From: Labrys sp. WJW
Lineage (GTDB): Bacteria; Pseudomonadota; Alphaproteobacteria; Rhizobiales; Labraceae
Assembly: GCF_001676615.1 (NCBI RefSeq)
Contig: NZ_LYXZ01000068.1
Coordinates: forward strand, 1-46,635
Direction: 5' to 3'
DNA length: 46,635 bases
Part shown: positions 32,548 through 43,535 of the stretch, piece by piece
Numbering within the stretch: position 1 is the first letter of the stretch
Layout of the letters: every line of letters begins with the position of its first letter
Made by a program: the position numbers and the translations under genes
The notes under the pieces: model-generated
Database searches by the model: none
What the model was told of the DNA's origin: nothing
What the model saw: the letters and a program-made list of their open reading frames with translations, nothing else

Positions 32548-33528
32548 GTGGCAAAAGACAATGAAGGCGACCAGCGGCTCCGCCGCATCCATCGGGTATT
32601 GGTCATGCATTACATCGAGGGCCTTTCGCAGGCGGAGATCGCCAAGCGCACCGGCCTGTCCCATCCGATGGTCAACCGCCTCGTCAAGGAAGGGCATGAG
32701 CGCGGCTATGTCAGGATCGAGGTGAAGTCGCCGCGCCAGGATCTGTTCGAGCTCGAACAGGCCTTGGCCAGGGAGAGCGGCCTCGCTGAGGCGATGGTGG
32801 TGCCCACCGCCTCCGACCAGGACGGCGTCAACCTCCAGGCCGCCGGCCGTTCGGTCGCCGACCATATCCTCACCGTGCTCCGGGACGGCGACACCATCTG
32901 CGTCTCCGGCGGGGTCGGCGTCAGCGCCGTCATCGAGGCCCTGGCGCCCACCCGCGCCTATGACGTCACCGTGGTGCCGGCGACCGGCGGCGTGCAGGGC
33001 AAGCATTTCGTCGACGTCAACCACCTCGCCGCCCAGCTCGCCTCCAAGCTGCAGGGACGCGCCTTCCAGATCCATGCGCCGATCTTCGCCGCCTCGCGCA
33101 CTGAGCGGGACGTGCTGATGTCGCTGCAATCGGTCGGCGAGGTGCTGGACCGGGCGCGCGGCGCCCGCATCGCTCTGGTCGGCATCGGCTCGGTGCTGTC
33201 GGAGAGCTCGACCTATTTCAGCCTGCATGCCCCGGGCACCGGCGGGCTCGGCGGGCTCGACGGGCTCCGGCAGAGCCGGGCGGCGGGGGAGCTGATCGCC
33301 CATCTGATCGACGCCGACGGCCATCTCTGCGACTACCCGCTCAACGAACGCGTCGTCGCGCTCAGCCCCGGGGAACTGCGGGCGATCCCGATGACCATCG
33401 GCATCGCAGCCGGCGCCCACAAGGCCGCGCCGATCGCCGGCATCCTGCGCGGCGGCTATCTCGACATCCTGGCCACCGACGAGGCCACCGGTACCCACGT
33501 TCTCGACATTCTCAAGAGGCCGACATGA
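32548..33528 (+). CDS. SorC/DeoR-type sugar-binding transcriptional regulator
   Basis: A 326-residue regulator starting at a GTG. The N-terminal helix-turn-helix is about residues 13-48 (RVLVMHYIEGLSQAEIAKRTGLS, then MVNRLVKEG). The rest is a SorC sugar-phosphate-sensing domain of the ribose-5-phosphate-isomerase-like fold (TICVSGGVGVSAVIEAL, VVPATGGVQG, ALVGIGSVLSESSTYF). The rhizobial erythritol operon repressor EryD belongs to this family. It sits in the middle of the operon and probably autoregulates through the sites at 28617-28665, released by a phosphorylated intermediate. The stop overlaps the next start by 4 bp. Confidence 0.9.
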   Translation: MAKDNEGDQRLRRIHRVLVMHYIEGLSQAEIAKRTGLSHPMVNRLVKEGHERGYVRIEVKSPRQDLFELEQALARESGLAEAMVVPTASDQDGVNLQAAGRSVADHILTVLRDGDTICVSGGVGVSAVIEALAPTRAYDVTVVPATGGVQGKHFVDVNHLAAQLASKLQGRAFQIHAPIFAASRTERDVLMSLQSVGEVLDRARGARIALVGIGSVLSESSTYFSLHAPGTGGLGGLDGLRQSRAAGELIAHLIDADGHLCDYPLNERVVALSPGELRAIPMTIGIAAGAHKAAPIAGILRGGYLDILATDEATGTHVLDILKRPT

Positions 33529-34520
33529 CCCCTCCGATCCCCCTGCGCAAACTGGGCCATTCCGACATCGCGGCGAGCGCCATCGCGCTCGGCACCTGGG
33601 CCATGGGCGGCTGGATGTGGGGCGGCCATGACGACGAGGCCTCGATATCAGCGATCCGCGCTTCCATCGACAAGGGGGTGACGTTGATCGACACCGCTCC
33701 GGCCTACGGCCTCGGCCGCGCCGAGGCACTGGTGGGGCAAGCCGTCAAGGGGCGCCGCCAGGAGGTGGTGATCGCCACCAAATGCGGGCTCAACTGGCAT
33801 CACGGCAAGGGCAATCATTTCTTCGACGAGATGGGCCACAAGGTGCATCGCTATCTCGGCCGCGACGGCATCCTGCACGAGCTCGAGCAGAGCCTCGAAC
33901 GCCTGCAGACCGATTACGTCGACCTCTACATCACCCATTGGCAGGATCCGACCACCCCGGTGGCCGAGACCATGGAGACGCTGCTGGAGCTCAAGCGAGC
34001 CGGGCGGATCCGGGCCATCGGCGTCAGCAACGTCACCGCCGATGACCTCAACGCCTATCTCGCCGTCGGCCCGGTGGACGCCATCCAGGAGCGCTACTCC
34101 ATGCTCGACCGGGAGATCGAGGCCAGCCTCCTGCCTGTCAGCACGGCCAACGGCGTTTCCACGCTCAGCTATTCCTCCCTGGCGCTGGGCCTGCTTACCG
34201 GCAAGATCGGGCCGGAGCGCGACTTCGCCGGAGACGACCTGCGCAAGGACAATCCCCGCTTCTCGCGCGACAATCGCGCCCGCGTCGCCGATTTCGTCGC
34301 AGCGGTGAGCCCGATCGCCTCGGCCCACAGCGCGACGGTCGCCCAGCTCGTGATCGCCTGGACCATCGCGCAGCCCGGCATCACCTATGCCCTGTGCGGC
34401 GCGCGCGACGAGAAGCAGGTCAGCGAGAATGCCGCCGCCGGGCGGCTCGACCTGTCGGCTGACGACCTCGCCGCTATCGATGACGCCATCGCGGCCCATC
34501 TTGCCGCCGTCACGGCCTGA
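33525..34520 (+). CDS. Aldo/keto reductase
   Basis: A 331-residue NAD(P)H oxidoreductase with a TIM barrel. The catalytic tetrad is visible: Asp56 (LIDTAPAYG), Tyr61, Lys86 (ATKCG) and His138 (ITHWQD). It belongs to the YghZ/IolS-like branch (GTWAMGGWMWGG near the N-terminus). It likely interconverts an aldehyde or ketose and the corresponding alcohol in the pathway encoded here. It is coupled to the SorC gene by overlap and followed by the GlpD-like gene after 18 bp. Confidence 0.9.
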   Translation: MTPPIPLRKLGHSDIAASAIALGTWAMGGWMWGGHDDEASISAIRASIDKGVTLIDTAPAYGLGRAEALVGQAVKGRRQEVVIATKCGLNWHHGKGNHFFDEMGHKVHRYLGRDGILHELEQSLERLQTDYVDLYITHWQDPTTPVAETMETLLELKRAGRIRAIGVSNVTADDLNAYLAVGPVDAIQERYSMLDREIEASLLPVSTANGVSTLSYSSLALGLLTGKIGPERDFAGDDLRKDNPRFSRDNRARVADFVAAVSPIASAHSATVAQLVIAWTIAQPGITYALCGARDEKQVSENAAAGRLDLSADDLAAIDDAIAAHLAAVTA

Positions 34521-34538
34521 CAGGGTGGAGTTGCAGGC

Positions 34539-36314
34539 ATGACGCTCTCCCGGGCGGAACGGCTCGACAGGCTGCGCGCGAAGGGCCGCACGACAGTCCT
34601 TGTCGTCGGCGGCGGCATCAACGGCATCAGCACCTTTCGCGAACTCGCTTTGCAGGGGATCGACACCGTGCTCGTCGAGCGCGGGGATTTCATGAGCGGG
34701 GCCAGCGCGGCGCCATCCCGCATGATCCATGGCGGGCTGCGCTACCTGGAGAATGGCGAATTCGGACTGGTGAAGGAGTCCCTGCTGGAGCGCAACCGCC
34801 TGCTACGCAATGCGCCGCATTATGTCAGCGCCCTGCCGACTCTGATCCCGCTGGGCGATCGTTTCTCCGGCATGTTGTCGGCGGCACGCCGCTTTTTCGG
34901 CGGGCGGCCGAAGCCGGGACCGCGCGGCGCCCTGATCGTGCGGCTGGGGCTCGCCCTCTACGATTTCTATGCCCGCCGCGAGCGGCAATTGCCGAAGAGC
35001 CGCTTTTTCAGCCGACGCGCCACCCGCCTGAACTGGCCCGGCTTCCATCCCGACATCAACTATGCCGCCCTTTATCACGACGCCAAGATCAGCCGCCCCG
35101 AACAGCTCGGCCTCGAACTGATCGCCGATGCCGAGGCGACCTCTCCCGAGGTGTTCGCGCTCAACCATCTCGGCCTCGCCAGCCTGGATGGTGCTGTTGC
35201 TGAACTCACCGACAGCCTGACCGGCGAGCGCATTACCCTTACCGCCGATGTCGTCGTCAATGCCAGCGGAGCCTGGATCGACCAGACCAACGCCCTGATT
35301 TCAGGGAAGCAAACTGCGCTGATCGGCGGCACCAAGGGGTCCCATCTCGTCCTCGACAGCCCCGCGCTCCTCGAGGCCATCGGCGAGCGCATGGTCTATT
35401 TCGCCAACCGCGAAGGGCGCGTGTGCATCCTGTTCGCCCATTTCGGCCATATCCTCGCCGGATCGACCGACATCCGCGTCGACACGCCCGATGGCGTGCG
35501 CTGCGAGGCCAGCGAAACCGCCTATATCCTGGCCTCGATCCGCGAGGTCTTTCCCGGCATCGCCCTGTCGGAAGCCGATATCCTGTTCCGCTTCGCCGGC
35601 GTGCGCCCCTTGCCCCGGGCCGATGCGAATGTGAATGCCGAGATCTCGCGCGACCACAGCTGCGAATGGTCGGTGTCTCCGGGGCCGATACCCGTCCTCA
35701 ACCTCGTCGGCGGCAAGTGGACGACCTTCCGTGCCTTCGGTGCCCAGGCCGCTGATACGGTGCTGACGCGCCTCGGGATCGATCGCACGCACTCGAGCGA
35801 GGCCCGGGCGATCGGCGGCGGCAAGGACTTTCCGCGAGACGAAACTGAACGCCGGGACTGGCTGCGCCGCGCCGCCATCTCGACCGGGGCTTCGGAAGAA
35901 CGCTGCGCCGCCCTGCTCGAACGCTACGGCACGCGCATGCTCGATTTCACGCCGGGCGTCGATGACATCAGCCTCGCCAGCCTGCCTGATTACAGTCGCG
36001 ACGAGGTCCGTTGGATCCTCTCGGACGGCCAGGTCGCCACTTTGGCCGACCTGGTGCTCCGGCGCATGACCATCGCCTTCAGCGGCGGGCTGTCGCTCGA
36101 TGCGATCCACGAACTCGCCGCGCTGGCGGCATCAGCCCTCGGCTGGAGCGAGGCCCGCACGCAGGACGAGATCGACCGGCTGCTCACTCATCTCGATCAC
36201 TTTCACGGCCTCGCAGCGGCAACGCTCGCGGCCCGCAACACCACAGGGAAGCCCCATGTATCTCACCAAGAAAGTCCGGATGAACCGCCTGTTCGGCGCC
36301 GGCAAATGTCTTGA
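34539..36314 (+). CDS. FAD-dependent glycerol-3-phosphate dehydrogenase family protein (GlpD/EryB-like)
   Basis: A 591-residue flavoenzyme. It has the dinucleotide-binding VLVVGGGINGISTFREL near residue 20, VERGDFMSGASAAPSRMIHGGLRYLE (the GlpD family loop with Ser/Arg/His contacts), KGSHLVL and LAGSTDI later, and a C-terminal GlpD helical domain. EryB of the erythritol pathway is a homologue acting on tetritol phosphate. The true substrate may be glycerol-3-phosphate or another polyol phosphate. Its last 59 bases overlap the start of the aldolase gene, and its C-terminal tail (SHQESPDEPPVRRR) looks like non-conserved read-through. Confidence 0.88.
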   Translation: MTLSRAERLDRLRAKGRTTVLVVGGGINGISTFRELALQGIDTVLVERGDFMSGASAAPSRMIHGGLRYLENGEFGLVKESLLERNRLLRNAPHYVSALPTLIPLGDRFSGMLSAARRFFGGRPKPGPRGALIVRLGLALYDFYARRERQLPKSRFFSRRATRLNWPGFHPDINYAALYHDAKISRPEQLGLELIADAEATSPEVFALNHLGLASLDGAVAELTDSLTGERITLTADVVVNASGAWIDQTNALISGKQTALIGGTKGSHLVLDSPALLEAIGERMVYFANREGRVCILFAHFGHILAGSTDIRVDTPDGVRCEASETAYILASIREVFPGIALSEADILFRFAGVRPLPRADANVNAEISRDHSCEWSVSPGPIPVLNLVGGKWTTFRAFGAQAADTVLTRLGIDRTHSSEARAIGGGKDFPRDETERRDWLRRAAISTGASEERCAALLERYGTRMLDFTPGVDDISLASLPDYSRDEVRWILSDGQVATLADLVLRRMTIAFSGGLSLDAIHELAALAASALGWSEARTQDEIDRLLTHLDHFHGLAAATLAARNTTGKPHVSHQESPDEPPVRRRQMS

Positions 36315-37101
36315 CGTCGCCATCGACCATGGCGTGTGCAACGAGCCTTCCTTCCTCGACGGCCTGGAGGACATGGGCAAGGTCGTGCGCATGCTGGCCG
36401 ATGCCGGCCCCGATGCCATCCAGATGAATTACGGCCAGGCCGACCTGCTGCAGGAGATGCCGGGCAAGCACAAGCCGGCCCTGGTGATGCGCATCGACAT
36501 GGGCAATCCCTACAACCGCCAGCGTCATCGCGAGATGTGGGCCCTCTTGCAGAACGCGCAGGATTCCATCGCCCCGGCGCTGCGCATGGATGCGGCCTGC
36601 GTGGTGGTCAATCTCTTCATGCTGCCGGACGAGCCGGGCCTGTTCCGGCAATGCATCGAGAACATTTCGCGGGTGGCGCAAGACTGCGAAAAATACGGCA
36701 TGCCGCTGATGATCGAGCCGCTGGTGATGCAGCCGGCCAGCGAGCGCGGCGGCTATCTCGTCGATGGCGACGCGGAAAAGATCGTGACGCTGGTGCGCCT
36801 CGCCCGCGAGCTCGGCGCCGATATCGTCAAGGCCGACCCGACAAGCGACCCCGCCGATTTCCATCGCGTGGTCGAGGCCGCCCGCTGCCCCGTGCTGGTG
36901 CGCGGCGGCGGCAAGGCGGACCTGCGCCAGGTCTTCGCCAATTCCCACGCTTTGATGCGCCAGGGCGCGCATGGCATGGTCTATGGCCGCAACATCTACC
37001 AGCACGACAATCCCGCCCGCGTGGTCAAGGCGCTGATGGCGATGATCCATCAGGGCGCCGACGACGGCGAGGCCTGGGCCATCTACGAGGCTGCAGCGTG
37101 A
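36256..37101 (+). CDS. Class I aldolase, DhnA/LsrF (DeoC/FbaB) family
   Basis: A 281-residue TIM-barrel aldolase using a lysine Schiff base. The N-terminal motif is GKCLDVAIDHGVCNEPS with Asp24-His25. The candidate Schiff-base Lys192 lies in DIVKADPTSD. The phosphate site is VRGGGK near 215-220 with HGMVYGRNIYQ after it. The family includes class Ib fructose-bisphosphate aldolase and LsrF. Next to a ketose kinase it probably cleaves a ketose-1-phosphate to dihydroxyacetone phosphate and an aldehyde. The start at 36256 lies inside the GlpD-like gene, and the stop overlaps the GTG of the kinase gene. Confidence 0.88.
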   Translation: MYLTKKVRMNRLFGAGKCLDVAIDHGVCNEPSFLDGLEDMGKVVRMLADAGPDAIQMNYGQADLLQEMPGKHKPALVMRIDMGNPYNRQRHREMWALLQNAQDSIAPALRMDAACVVVNLFMLPDEPGLFRQCIENISRVAQDCEKYGMPLMIEPLVMQPASERGGYLVDGDAEKIVTLVRLARELGADIVKADPTSDPADFHRVVEAARCPVLVRGGGKADLRQVFANSHALMRQGAHGMVYGRNIYQHDNPARVVKALMAMIHQGADDGEAWAIYEAAA

Positions 37102-38594
37102 GCCGCTATCTCCTCGGCATCGATGCCGGCAATACCGTGGTCAAGGCCGTCCTGTTCGATCTCGACGGACGGGTCCTGGCGCGGGCCGCGCTCGACGGCC
37201 AATCCCGCCAGCCCCAGCCCGGCTATGTCGAGCGCGACATCGCCGAACTCTGGGCCAATGCCGCCACGGTGATCCGGCGCTGCCTGGACGAGGCCGGCGT
37301 CGAAGGCAGGCACGTCATCGGCATCGGCACGGCCGGCCACGGCAACGGCCTCTATGTGCTCGACCGGGACGACCAGCCGCTGATCGGCATCCAGTCGATC
37401 GACAACCGGGCGGCCGGCCTTGCCGCCGAACTGCGCGCCTCGCGGGTCGCCGATGCCCTCTATCCGCTCTGCCTGCAGCGGCCCTGGCCGGCCCAGACGG
37501 CGACGCTGCTGCTCTGGCTCAAGCAGAACCGGCCCGACCTCTATGCCCGAGCCGGCACTGCCTTCCTGTGCAAGGACGCGATGACGTTGCTGCTCACCGG
37601 CAAGCGCGTCTCCGATTTTTCGGACATGAGCGGCGCGGGCCTGCTGCGCCTGCCCGAGCGGCGCTACGACGAAGCCCTGCTCGCGGCCTATGGGCTTACG
37701 GATGCCATGGGGCTGCTGCCTGGACTCGTCGAGTCAGAAGCCCCGGCCGGCGACGTCACCGCCGGCGCCGCGGCAGCCACCGGCCTCGCCGAGGGAACGC
37801 CTGTCGCCGCCGGCTTCTTCGACATCATCGCCTCGATGATCGGCTCCGGCGTCAACGCGCCCGGCGAGGCGGCCATCGTGGCGGGCACCTGGAGCATCAA
37901 TCAGGTGGTACGCGAAACGCCACTGGTCGATGAGAGCGTGTTCCATGCCTCGACCTGGCGCTGGAATCGCTATGTCGCCGTCGAATCCAGCGCCACCTCG
38001 GCGGTCAATCTCGAATGGTTCGTACGCGAATTCGGCGGCGGGCATGGCGCAAGCGCATTCGAGGCCTGCAATGGATTGGTGGCTTCCGTCGCCCTCCATC
38101 CGGAATTGCCGCTGTTCCTGCCCTTCCTGTTCGGCGCCTCCACCCATCCCGACGCGCGCGGCGCCTTCATCGGTCTCGCCGGCTGGCACGGCAAGGCAGA
38201 GATGCTGCATGCGCTCTATGAAGGCGTGGTCTTCGAACATCGCCGTCATATCGAGCGCCTGCGCCACGCCGGCGCCGAGATCACGCGCGCCGCGCTGTCC
38301 GGCGGCGGCTCGCGCAGCCCGGTCTGGTGCCAGATGTTCGCCGACATCCTCGATCTGCCCGTCACCGTGGCCGAGTGCCAGGAAACCGGTGCGCTGGGCG
38401 CGGCGATCGCGGCGGGCGTCGCGGCCAAAACCTTCCCGACGCTTGACGACGGCATCGCCGCCATGGTGCGCCAGGCCGCGCAATACCAGCCCCATACCCG
38501 GGACAGGGCCCTCCTGGAGGCGCGCTATCGCCTCTATTGCGGCCTCGCGGAGACCATGCCCGATCACTGGAAACGCTACCGCGAGGGCGCATGA
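37098..38594 (+). CDS. FGGY-family carbohydrate kinase, LyxK-like
   Basis: A 498-residue kinase starting at a GTG that overlaps the aldolase stop. Domain 1 has the phosphate-binding GIDAGNTVVKAVLFD (residues 7-21) and QPGYVERD; the catalytic base is Asp242 in GFFDIIAS. Domain 2 has the ATP-site SGGGSRSPVWCQMFADIL and ETGALGAAIAAG. The overall pattern is closest to L-xylulose/3-keto-L-gulonate kinase (LyxK) among the sequences I can recall. It would phosphorylate a ketose made by the dehydrogenases of the operon. The carbon position phosphorylated is not readable. Confidence 0.88.
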   Translation: MSRYLLGIDAGNTVVKAVLFDLDGRVLARAALDGQSRQPQPGYVERDIAELWANAATVIRRCLDEAGVEGRHVIGIGTAGHGNGLYVLDRDDQPLIGIQSIDNRAAGLAAELRASRVADALYPLCLQRPWPAQTATLLLWLKQNRPDLYARAGTAFLCKDAMTLLLTGKRVSDFSDMSGAGLLRLPERRYDEALLAAYGLTDAMGLLPGLVESEAPAGDVTAGAAAATGLAEGTPVAAGFFDIIASMIGSGVNAPGEAAIVAGTWSINQVVRETPLVDESVFHASTWRWNRYVAVESSATSAVNLEWFVREFGGGHGASAFEACNGLVASVALHPELPLFLPFLFGASTHPDARGAFIGLAGWHGKAEMLHALYEGVVFEHRRHIERLRHAGAEITRAALSGGGSRSPVWCQMFADILDLPVTVAECQETGALGAAIAAGVAAKTFPTLDDGIAAMVRQAAQYQPHTRDRALLEARYRLYCGLAETMPDHWKRYREGA

Positions 38595-40207
38595 GCGAAC
38601 GTATCGATCTCGGTGCCTATGACTATGTCGTCGTCGGCGCCGGCTCCGGCGGCTGCGTGCTGGCCAACCGGCTCAGCGCCGATCCCAAGGCCAGGGTGCT
38701 GCTGCTCGAAGCCGGCGGCTCGGACCGCTATCACTGGATCCACATTCCGGTCGGCTATCTCTATTGCATGGGCAATCCCCGCACCGACTGGGGCTATCGG
38801 ACGGTGGCCGAGCCGGGCCTGAACGGACGCTCGCTCGCCTATCCGCGCGGCCGGGTGATGGGAGGCTGCTCCTCCATCAACGGCATGATCTATATGCGCG
38901 GCCAGGCCGCCGATTATGACCATTGGCAGCAGCTCGGCAATACCGGCTGGGGCTGGGACGACGTGCTGCCGCTGTTCCGTCGCTCGGAAAACCACCACGC
39001 CGGGAGCGCGCCTTTTCACGGCGCGGATGGCGAATTGCGCGTCGAGCGCCAGCGCCTGTCCTGGCCGATCCTGGACTCGGTGCGCGAGGCGGCCGAGGAA
39101 CTCGGCGTGCCCCAGATCGACGACTTCAATGCCGGCGACAATACCGGCTCGGCTTATTTCGAGGTCAACCAGAAGGCCGGCTTTCGCTTCAATGCGGTGC
39201 GCGCCTTCATCAATCCCGTCAGGCAGCGCAAGAACCTCACCATTCTCACGGGGGCGATGGCCGAGCGTATCCGCGTTGCCGGCGGATGCACCGAAGGCCT
39301 CGAATTGAGCCTGGACGGCAAGCCGGCCCGAGTCTCGGTCAAGCGCGAGCTGGTGCTGACGGCCGGCGCCATCGGCACGCCTCAGCTCCTGCAGCTGTCC
39401 GGCATCGGGCCGGCGGCGCTCCTGGCCAGGCACGGCATCCCGCTCGTGCTCGATGCTCCGGGGGTCGGCGAGAACCTGCAGGACCATCTGCAGATCCGCA
39501 CCATCTTCAAGATCAGCGGCGCGCGCACCCTCAACGAGTGGCAGGCCTCGCTGCTGGGCAAGGCCGAAATCGCCCTCACCTATGCGCTCAAGCGTTCGGG
39601 ACCGATGGCGATGGCGCCGAGCCAGCTCGGCATCTTCATGAAATCGGATCCGCGTTTTGCCGACGCCAATATCGAGTTCCACGTCCAGCCCCTGTCGCTC
39701 GACGCCTTCGGGTCGCCGCTGCACCCCTTCCCGGCCATCACCGTCTCCGTCTGCAATCTCCGGCCGGAGGCGCGCGGCCATGTCCGCATCGTCTCACCGG
39801 ATGTCCGGACCCATCCGGAAATCGCGCCGAACTACCTCTCCACCGAGGGCGACCGCGCCGTTGCTGCCGATTCGATCCGCGCAGCCCGCCGCCTGATGGC
39901 GACGAAGCGGATGCAGGCTTTCCAGCCGGAAGAGCTGAAGCCCGGGCCGGCGATCCAGTCGGCGGATGACCTGGCAAAGGCCGCCGGCGACATCGCCACG
40001 ACCATCTTCCACCCTGTCGGCACGGCCCGGATGGGCAGCGACGCGGCGGCGGTGGTCGATCCTCAGCTGCGCCTACGCGGTATTTCAGGCCTGCGCATCG
40101 CCGACGCCTCTGTCATGCCGACCATCGTCTCCGGCAACACCCATGCACCCGTGGTGATGATCGCCGAGAAGGCCTCCGACATGATCGCCACGGCCTGGCG
40201 GGGGTGA
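38591..40207 (+). CDS. GMC-family FAD oxidoreductase
   Basis: A 538-residue flavoenzyme similar in length and motifs to the GMC protein at 16028-17656: FAD-binding GAGSGG near residue 16, LLLEAGG, PRGRVMGGCSSINGMIYMRG, GAIGTPQLLQLSGIG and the catalytic His in FHPVGTARMG with Asn in SGNTHAP. No signal peptide is visible. It overlaps the kinase stop by 4 bp and is the last gene of the operon. It probably performs the first alcohol oxidation of the polyol substrate, an inference from position. Confidence 0.9.
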   Translation: MSERIDLGAYDYVVVGAGSGGCVLANRLSADPKARVLLLEAGGSDRYHWIHIPVGYLYCMGNPRTDWGYRTVAEPGLNGRSLAYPRGRVMGGCSSINGMIYMRGQAADYDHWQQLGNTGWGWDDVLPLFRRSENHHAGSAPFHGADGELRVERQRLSWPILDSVREAAEELGVPQIDDFNAGDNTGSAYFEVNQKAGFRFNAVRAFINPVRQRKNLTILTGAMAERIRVAGGCTEGLELSLDGKPARVSVKRELVLTAGAIGTPQLLQLSGIGPAALLARHGIPLVLDAPGVGENLQDHLQIRTIFKISGARTLNEWQASLLGKAEIALTYALKRSGPMAMAPSQLGIFMKSDPRFADANIEFHVQPLSLDAFGSPLHPFPAITVSVCNLRPEARGHVRIVSPDVRTHPEIAPNYLSTEGDRAVAADSIRAARRLMATKRMQAFQPEELKPGPAIQSADDLAKAAGDIATTIFHPVGTARMGSDAAAVVDPQLRLRGISGLRIADASVMPTIVSGNTHAPVVMIAEKASDMIATAWRG

Positions 40208-40293
40208 GAAGCGGCAATTCTCAGGGGCGGTCTTCAAACCCGGCTCTTTCAAGGTGTTTCGAACAAACAGAACGACTGCAATAGGGCATCGTG

Positions 40294-40417
40294 CCCCTCA
40301 TCCGCCTGCCGGCACCTTCTCCCGCAAGGGGAGAAGGGAATATTTGGGAAGGCATTGAGCAAGCCGATTGCCTTCTCCCCTTGCGGGAGAAGGTGCCCCG
40401 GAGGGGCGGATGAGGGG
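40294..40417. repeat. Inverted-repeat element, family C, copy 2
   Basis: A 124-bp element with outer arms CCCCTCATCCGCC (40294-40306) and GGCGGATGAGGGG (40405-40417) and inner perfect 27-bp arms 40311-40337 and 40371-40397. It closes the polyol operon and precedes the thiamine riboswitch. The remaining non-coding sequence at 40208-40293 and 40418-40487 shows nothing recognisable. Confidence 0.9.
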
Positions 40418-40498
40418 TGGCACCGCTCTTTCTTCCAAAACAATGCGACAATCCTTCCCTCTGGACGCAGGCCGATTCCGGGTCTAACCTCGGAATCG

Positions 40499-40590
40499 TT
40501 CCGAGGGGTGTCCTGCGCAAGCGGGGCTGAGATGGCCTAGAGCCGAACCCTTCGAACCTGATCCGGGTCATGCCGGCGAAGGGACGGGAA
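40499..40590 (+). ncRNA. TPP riboswitch (THI element)
   Basis: The conserved core is visible: GGGGTG (40505-40510), CTGAGA (40527-40532), CGAACCC, then GAACCTGATCCGGGTCATGCCGGCGAAGGGA (40554 onward, read as consecutive blocks), with P1 formed by TTCC (40499-40502) and GGAA (40587-40590). It binds thiamine pyrophosphate and shuts down the downstream genes. An 8-bp perfect hairpin, CCTCGGAA (40488-40495) and TTCCGAGG (40499-40506), competes with the 5' side of P1 and may form part of the switch. Confidence 0.95.
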
Positions 40591-40702
40591 CAGGGCTTTG
40601 GCGCTAGGAATTTGCTCCAGGTCCCGGAATCGGCTGAGATGCCGGTTCTGCCCAGACAATCGTCGCCCCGGATCTCCATGACTCGCAATGAGGAGGAGAT
40701 CC

Positions 40703-42527
<1,825 letters not shown>

Positions 42528-42544
<17 letters not shown>

Positions 42545-43535
42545 CGTCAAGCGCGTCACCGTGGTGGGGGCCGGCGTCGCCGGCCTCGTCACGGCGATGG
42601 AATGCGCTTCCCGTGGCGCCGACGTCGAAATCCTGGAGCGCAGCGAAGTCCTGGGTGCGCAGGCCTGTTCCTGGCTGGCCGGCGGCATGCTGGCGCCCTG
42701 GTGCGAGCGTGAAAGCGCCGAGATCGAGGTCGAGCGGCGCGGCGAACTCGCGCTCACCTGGTGGCCGCGCCATGTTCGGGAAACCGTGCAGCGTGGCACG
42801 CTGGTGGTTGCGCCGGCCCGCGACGGCAGCGAGATCGCCCGTTTCGCCCGCCGCACCCAGGCGCATGTCCCGGTGGACGGACCCGGCATCGCGACACTCG
42901 AGCCGGACCTTGCGGGCCGCTTCCAGCAGGGCCTGTTCTTCCCCCGCGAGGCCCATCTCGACCCGAGACGGGCGCTGCAGGTACTGGCCGGGCGCCTCGC
43001 CGACCTTGGCGTGACCATCCGTTTCGGAACCGAGGCCGAGCCGCACGCCCTCGACGCCGACGCCGTGATCGACTGCCGGGGCTTCGCCGCACGCACCGAA
43101 CTGCCGGATCTGCGCGGCGTCCGGGGCGAGGCCATCGTGGTCCACGCGCCCGGCGTCACCCTCTCCCGGCCCGTGCGTTTCCTGCATCCGCGCTTTCCGC
43201 TCTATATCGTGCCGCGCCCCGACCATCGCTTCATGATCGGCGCCACCATGATCGAGAGCGAGCATGACGGGCCGCCGACCTTGCGCTCGACCATGGAGCT
43301 GATGGCGGCGGCGTTCAGCCTGCATCCGGCCTTCGGGGAGGCCGAGATCCTCGAGCTTGAAGCCGGGCTGCGCCCCGCCTTTCCCGACAATCTGCCGCGC
43401 CTCACCGTGGTCGGGCGCGTCATCTCGCTCAACGGCCTGTTCCGCCACGGCTTCCTGCTCTCGCCGGCTCTGGCCCAGGAAGCAGCCGACAGGATCCTGC
43501 CCGTGCGGACAGCCCATCTAGGAGTTTGCGCATGA
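42528..43535 (+). CDS. thiO: Glycine oxidase (thiazole synthesis)
   Basis: A 335-residue FAD enzyme that oxidises glycine to iminoglycine for thiazole formation. It has FAD-binding GAGVAG (14-19), the substrate-domain SWLAGGMLAPWCERE and a late FRHGFLLSPALAQ typical of ThiO. Its start overlaps thiC by 17 bp and its stop overlaps thiS. Glycine rather than tyrosine is thus the likely imine donor, as expected for an aerobe. Confidence 0.93.
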
